Assembly: GCF_001431595.1 (NCBI RefSeq) | Contig: NZ_LDJO01000019.1 | Span: 82,534-146,533 of the forward strand | Source: Stenotrophomonas acidaminiphila | GTDB lineage: Bacteria; Pseudomonadota; Gammaproteobacteria; Xanthomonadales; Xanthomonadaceae | Direction: 5' to 3' | DNA: 64,000 bases | Shown: positions 56,387 through 64,000 of the stretch, piece by piece | Layout: the number at the start of each line of letters is the position of its first letter | Position numbering within the stretch: the stretch's first letter is position 1 | The notes under the pieces: model-generated | What the model was told of the DNA's origin: nothing | The model's database searches: none | Seen by the model: the letters and a program-made list of their open reading frames with translations, nothing else | Program-made: the position numbers and the translations under genes

Positions 56387-56595
56387 GCGGCACGCCCGTC
56401 GGCAACGACATCCGCCGGCTGCGCCTGGAACACGGCGCAATGACCCAGCAGGCACTGGCGGACGCCTGCGGCGTGACCCGGCAGACCATCATCGCGCTGG
56501 AGGCGGGGCGCTATGCGCCGTCGCTGGAACTGGCGTTCCGCATCGCCCGCGCATTCGGCGTCGGCGTGGAGGATGTGTTCCGCTGGCAGGGCTGA
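56383..56595 (+). CDS. Small Xre-family DNA-binding protein
   Basis: A 70-residue protein that is almost only a helix-turn-helix: [22 protein letters not shown], here given as motif ends IRRLRLEH and [16 protein letters not shown], then [18 protein letters not shown]. It resembles the YozG/YgzD group of small regulators encoded beside membrane proteins. The start is GTG at 56383, supported by the GTGA overlap with the membrane-protein gene. The inverted repeats upstream of the pair are candidate binding sites. It would be missed if only ATG starts were considered. Confidence 0.85.
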   Translation: MSGTPVGNDIRRLRLEHGAMTQQALADACGVTRQTIIALEAGRYAPSLELAFRIARAFGVGVEDVFRWQG

Positions 56596-56685
56596 GCCGG
56601 CCGCTCCGGCGTGCGTACCGCCGCGGCAACCTTCACAATCGCCGCCATCGGCTGGCGCCGCCCGCGCCGGCGTGCAAGGGATCGG

Positions 56686-57288
56686 ATGTCGATGGTGTGG
56701 AAACAGATGGCGCGCTGGGCCGGACCGGCGTCGGTGGCGATATGGCTGGTGGCGCTGGCGGTGTTCGGCGCGCGGCTGCCGTTCTATGACCAGATGCGCC
56801 ATCCGGTTTCGCTGCTGGGGGCCACCGGGGTTCCCGGTGCCGGCTCCTTCAATGCGCTGGGCTTCGTGCTGCCCGGGCTGCTGGCGGCGCTGGCCGCGCT
56901 CGGGCTGGTGCTGCGCATGCCGGCCACGGCCTCGCGGCCGCTGCGGGTGGCCGGGCAGATGCTGCTGCTGGCCGGGCTGGCGTTCGCCGCCATGGGCGTG
57001 TTCCCGCTGGACGCGCAGGACATCGAGAACCGCGCCAGCCAGGCCCACGCCAGCGTCTGGCTGCTGTGGCTGGTGGCGTTCTGTGGCGGCGCGGCGATGC
57101 TGCACGTGGGCGCCGCGCGCGATGCGGCGTGGCGGCCGGTCGCCACCCTGGCGGTGGCCTGCGCGGTGTGGATGCTGTGCAGCGCGTTCGTGTTCGGCAG
57201 CGTGATGCCGGTGGCGATGGCGCAGCGGCTGGCGTTCCTGGGCTGGGCGCTGTGGCTGGCGCTGCTGGCACGGCTGGCGCCGCGCTGA
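56686..57288 (+). CDS. DUF998 family membrane protein
   Basis: A 200-residue inner-membrane protein with six predicted helices. Conserved points of DUF998 are HPVSLLGATG, GVFPLDAQD between helices, and a histidine in QAHASVW. Function is unknown; a membrane-bound enzyme or stress role has been suggested for relatives. The start MSMVWKQM at 56686 follows AAGGGA; a longer frame to 56611 lacks support. It is 90 bp after the HTH gene and converges on the amidohydrolase gene. Confidence 0.83.
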   Translation: MSMVWKQMARWAGPASVAIWLVALAVFGARLPFYDQMRHPVSLLGATGVPGAGSFNALGFVLPGLLAALAALGLVLRMPATASRPLRVAGQMLLLAGLAFAAMGVFPLDAQDIENRASQAHASVWLLWLVAFCGGAAMLHVGAARDAAWRPVATLAVACAVWMLCSAFVFGSVMPVAMAQRLAFLGWALWLALLARLAPR

Positions 57289-57324
57289 GGACGCGCGGCG
57301 CCTCCCTGCGGCCAGGCGCCGTCG

Positions 57325-61469
<4,145 letters not shown>

Positions 61470-61803
61470 TCCGCCTGCGGCGCGTCCTGATGGTTCGCCA
61501 TCCGGGCGCGCGGCTGTGCGTTCGTCATCCGGTGCGGCCTGCGCTCCATTGCGGCGTCCCCCATCCGCGCCGCGCGGATAGCCCCCCGACCGGGGGGCAT
61601 GGAAGTGGAGAGCAGCTTTTCCGCAAGTGCTTACCCGGCAGCACGTGCGCATGCTCCGGTTCTGGCCTGTCTTCGCACGCAACGGCGTCCGCTCCGGGAC
61701 AGCTTGACCGGCGATCCCCGGTTTCATCCCCGCTCACGCCCGATGGGCGATGATGCGGCGGTTTTCTGTTGCCGCCCCCCGCCGGCTCCGCCAGACTGTG
61801 CCC
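61470..61803 (+). other. leuS-lptE intergenic region, 334 bp
   Basis: No credible gene. It holds two hairpins: ATCCGCG / CGCGGAT (61563-61579) and GCCCCCC / GGGGGGC with loop GACC (61581-61598). Neither has a U tract, so they could be weak terminators or processing signals between leuS and lptE. Confidence 0.55.
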
Positions 61804-62352
61804 ATGACCCGATACCTGACCGCCCTCGTCCTTGCCGTGAGCCTGACCGGTTGCGGCTTCCACCTGCGCAACAAGCTCACCCTGCCGGACGACACCCCGG
61901 CGGTGAAGGTCGAGTCCACAGTGCGCTACAGCGAACTGGTCAAGCTGCTTGGGCGCGGGCTGCATGCGTCCGGCGCGATCGTCGTCGGCGAGGACGAGCC
62001 CGGCAAGGGCGCGGCCCGGCTGCAGATCCGCTCCGAGCGCTGGGGTGACCTGCCGATCGCCATCGATGCGCAGGGCCGCACGCAGGAATACAGCATGCGC
62101 TACGCGGTGGTGTTCGTATTCCGGCATCCCGACGGCAGCGTGCTGGTGCCCGAGCAGGTGATCGAACTGTCGCGCGACTACGTGTCCGAGCCGACCGACG
62201 CCACCGGCACCACCACCGAACGCGAGATCCTTGCCGACGAACTGCGCCGGGAGATGTCCGCCTCGATCCTGCGCCGGATCGACAGCGTGACGCGTGCGCA
62301 GATGGAGAAGGAACGCAACGCCGCTCCCGCCGCCCCCGGCAAGGACGGCTGA
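61804..62352 (+). CDS. lptE: LPS-assembly lipoprotein LptE
   Basis: A 182-residue outer-membrane lipoprotein that plugs LptD and helps insert lipopolysaccharide. The lipobox is LTGC with Cys17, followed by the family-typical GFHLRNKLTLP. The C-terminal half ends in a charged helix (EILADELRREMSASILRRI). The start at 61804 is the ATG giving a normal signal length; the open frame extends upstream without support. It is located between leuS and holA as usual. Confidence 0.93.
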   Translation: MTRYLTALVLAVSLTGCGFHLRNKLTLPDDTPAVKVESTVRYSELVKLLGRGLHASGAIVVGEDEPGKGAARLQIRSERWGDLPIAIDAQGRTQEYSMRYAVVFVFRHPDGSVLVPEQVIELSRDYVSEPTDATGTTTEREILADELRREMSASILRRIDSVTRAQMEKERNAAPAAPGKDG

Positions 62353-62394
62353 GCGATGCCGATTCTGGCGGCGCCGGCGCGCGGGAGCTGAGCG

Positions 62395-63438
62395 ATGGAA
62401 CTGCGTCCCGAGCAGCTTGCCAGCCAGGCCGGTGCCCAGCCGCTGGCGCCGGTCTACCTGATCGCCGGGCCGGAACTGCTGCGTGTGCTGGAAGCGGCCG
62501 ATGCGGTGCGCGCGAAGGCGCGTGCCGAGGGCATCGGCGAGCGTGAGGTATTCGATGCCGACGGGCGCGATTTCGACTGGGGGCAACTGGCGTCCAGTTT
62601 CAACGCGCCCAGCCTGTTCAGTGCGCGGCGGCTGGTGGAGCTGCGGCTGCCCGGCGGCAAGCCGGGCAAGGAGGGCGCGGAGGTGATCAGCGCGTTCTGC
62701 GCGCAGCCGCCGGCCGACGTGGTGCTGCTGATCACCGCCGGCGAGTGGAGCAAGTCGCACCATGGCAAATGGGCCGATGCGGTGGCGCGCGTCGGCGTGT
62801 TGTCGGTGGCCTGGGCGATCAAGCCGCACGAACTGGGCGACTGGATCGAGCGTCGCCTGCGCTCCAGGGGGCTGCGAGCCGAACCGGCCGCGGTACAACG
62901 CCTGAGCGAGCGCGTGGAGGGCAACCTGCTGGCCGCCGCGCAGGAAATCGACAAGCTGGCGCTGCTGGCCGAAGGGCAGACGCTGGACGTGGCGAAGATG
63001 GAAGCACTCGTCGCCGATGCCGCGCGCTACGACGTGTTCCGGCTGGTCGAGGCCGCGTTCTCCGGGCAGCCGCAGGCGGTGGTGCGGATGCTCGCCGGGC
63101 TGCGCGCCGAGGGCGAGGTGGTGGCCGCGCTGACCCCGATCCTGATCCGCGAACTGCTGCTCACCGCCGGGCTGGCGCGGGTGCAGGCCGGTGGCGGCAA
63201 TCTCGCCGGTGAAATGAAGGCACGCGGCATCTGGGAGTCGCGGCAGGCGCCGTTCAAGCGCGCGCTGCAGCGACATCCGGCGGCGCAGCGCTGGGAACGT
63301 TTCGTGGCCGAGGCCGGCCAGGTCGACCGCATGGCCAAGGGCCGCGCCGATGGCGATCCGTGGCTGGCGCTGGAGCGCCTGCTGCTGGCGGTGGCCGAGG
63401 CGCAGGCGGTGCGCCTGCTGGCGCGCGGGACGCGCTGA
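62395..63438 (+). CDS. holA: DNA polymerase III subunit delta
   Basis: A 347-residue clamp-loader delta subunit that opens the beta sliding clamp. Landmarks are PVYLIAGPELLRVLEAADAV split over the first 40 residues, the beta-binding segment SLFSARRLVELRLP, and the helical C-terminal domain with NLLAAAQEIDKLALL. The length matches the E. coli enzyme (343). The start at 62395 follows GGGAG. nadD starts within 11 bases of its stop. Confidence 0.95.
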   Translation: MELRPEQLASQAGAQPLAPVYLIAGPELLRVLEAADAVRAKARAEGIGEREVFDADGRDFDWGQLASSFNAPSLFSARRLVELRLPGGKPGKEGAEVISAFCAQPPADVVLLITAGEWSKSHHGKWADAVARVGVLSVAWAIKPHELGDWIERRLRSRGLRAEPAAVQRLSERVEGNLLAAAQEIDKLALLAEGQTLDVAKMEALVADAARYDVFRLVEAAFSGQPQAVVRMLAGLRAEGEVVAALTPILIRELLLTAGLARVQAGGGNLAGEMKARGIWESRQAPFKRALQRHPAAQRWERFVAEAGQVDRMAKGRADGDPWLALERLLLAVAEAQAVRLLARGTR

Positions 63439-63449
63439 CCGTGGCGCCC

Positions 63450-64000
63450 ATGCCGGGACCGCGCCCGGATCGGCCCGGTGGCGACCTGGTGCTGGTCTAC
63501 GGCGGCACCTTCGACCCGGTCCACAACGGCCACCTGGCCATTGCCCGCTGCGCCCGTGACGAGCTGCATGCCCCGGTGCGGCTGATGCCGGCCGCCGATC
63601 CGCCGCACCGGCCGCCGCCGGGCGCCGATGCCGCCCAGCGCACGCGCATGCTGGAACTGGCGGTCGCCGGCGAGGACGGCCTGTGGGTCGACACCCGCGA
63701 ACTGCGTCGCGCCGCCCGCCAGCCCGGGGTACCGTCGTGGACCGTGGACACCCTGCGGGAACTGCGCGCCGAAACCGGCGCCACGGCTCCGGTGGCGCTG
63801 CTGATGGGTGCGGACAGCCTGCTGGGCCTGCCGACCTGGCATGAATGGGAGCACCTGCTGGACCTGGCGCATATCGTCGTCGCCGAACGCCCCGGCAATG
63901 CGCTGGACGGGCAGTTGCCCGCCGCGCTGGCCGCACGTCTGCGCGATGCCTGGGCGGACGATGCCGCGCGCCTGCGCGAGCGCCCGGCCGGCCGGGTCTG
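63450..64000 (+). CDS. nadD: Nicotinate-nucleotide adenylyltransferase, cut by window end
   Basis: The open frame runs to the window edge, so only about 183 residues are visible. The enzyme makes deamido-NAD from nicotinate mononucleotide and ATP. The nucleotidyltransferase motif GGTFDPVHNGHLA lies near the N-terminus, with LLMGADSLLGLPTWHEW later. The start is ATG at 63450 or GTG at 63441; neither has a clear ribosome-binding site, and a leader PGPRPDRPGG precedes the conserved domain. The gene follows holA directly, as in other gammaproteobacteria. Confidence 0.95.
   Translation, partial: MPGPRPDRPGGDLVLVYGGTFDPVHNGHLAIARCARDELHAPVRLMPAADPPHRPPPGADAAQRTRMLELAVAGEDGLWVDTRELRRAARQPGVPSWTVDTLRELRAETGATAPVALLMGADSLLGLPTWHEWEHLLDLAHIVVAERPGNALDGQLPAALAARLRDAWADDAARLRERPAGRV

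Noticed and set aside
61470..61803. Small genes between leuS and lptE
   Set aside because: Open frames here are Arg/Pro/Ala-rich, lack ribosome-binding sites and have no recognisable domain.

Overview
The window is very GC-rich, densely coded DNA from a gammaproteobacterium, most likely of the family Xanthomonadaceae (Stenotrophomonas, Pseudoxanthomonas or Xanthomonas relatives). The main reasons are a MarR-NodT-HlyD-DHA2 efflux operon in the order of the Stenotrophomonas emrRCAB operon, an OprP-type porin and two phosphate-binding proteins next to pstCAB-phoU, a short RnfB-like ferredoxin near metG, and frequent GTG starts with 4-base stop/start overlaps. It reads as ordinary chromosome: housekeeping genes dominate, and I see no integrase, transposase, phage gene or CRISPR array.

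Layout. 1-4.5 kb: exported RidA-like protein, penicillin acylase, bacterioferritin, thiopurine methyltransferase and a zinc-ribbon protein. 4.6-7.1 kb: parC, with three tandem 94-bp copies of its 3' end. 7.3-12 kb: emrRCAB efflux operon with its own operator and promoter. 12.1-12.9 kb: three tRNA-Leu(CAG) genes, each with its own promoter and terminator. 13-16.6 kb: rnr and rlmB. 16.6-24.1 kb: a phosphate-starvation island (phoU, pstB, pstA, pstC, pstS, a second pstS and an oprP-like porin) with three recognisable Pho boxes. 24.2-27.5 kb: nth, with 138-bp tandem copies of its 3' end, a coupled small gene, enoyl-CoA hydratase and an FKBP-like protein. 27.6-32.8 kb: DUF1289-Nudix fusion, mercaptopyruvate sulfurtransferase, an amidase, an esterase-like protein and rlmKL. 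32.9-36.6 kb: TonB-dependent receptor followed by a Tat-type exported PLP enzyme resembling PvdN. 36.7-40.5 kb: rnfB-like ferredoxin, HAD phosphatase, metG and a DUF2147 protein. 40.6-45 kb: an ABC exporter whose permease is fused to an M1-type peptidase. 45.2-51.4 kb: YaeR-like VOC protein, serine hydrolase, DUF885 peptidase, DUF502 protein and others. 51.5-55.8 kb: a probable signalling operon of thioredoxin/TPR protein, LysM-FecR protein and CHASE2-GGDEF cyclase. 56-58.6 kb: membrane protein with HTH partner, DUF998 protein and an exported amidohydrolase. 58.8-64 kb: leuS, lptE, holA and the start of nadD, a common housekeeping cluster.

How the genes work together. OprP-like porin, two phosphate-binding proteins, PstCAB and PhoU form a full outer-to-inner-membrane phosphate uptake route under PhoB. 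EmrR should repress the EmrCAB tripartite pump. LysM-FecR and CHASE2-GGDEF look like a cell-wall sensor feeding c-di-GMP output. The features that ordinary annotation does not explain are the two sets of tandem repeats, each built from the terminal codons, stop and downstream flank of an unrelated gene (parC and nth). In the nth copies the differences are mostly synonymous, and the few amino-acid changes are conservative.
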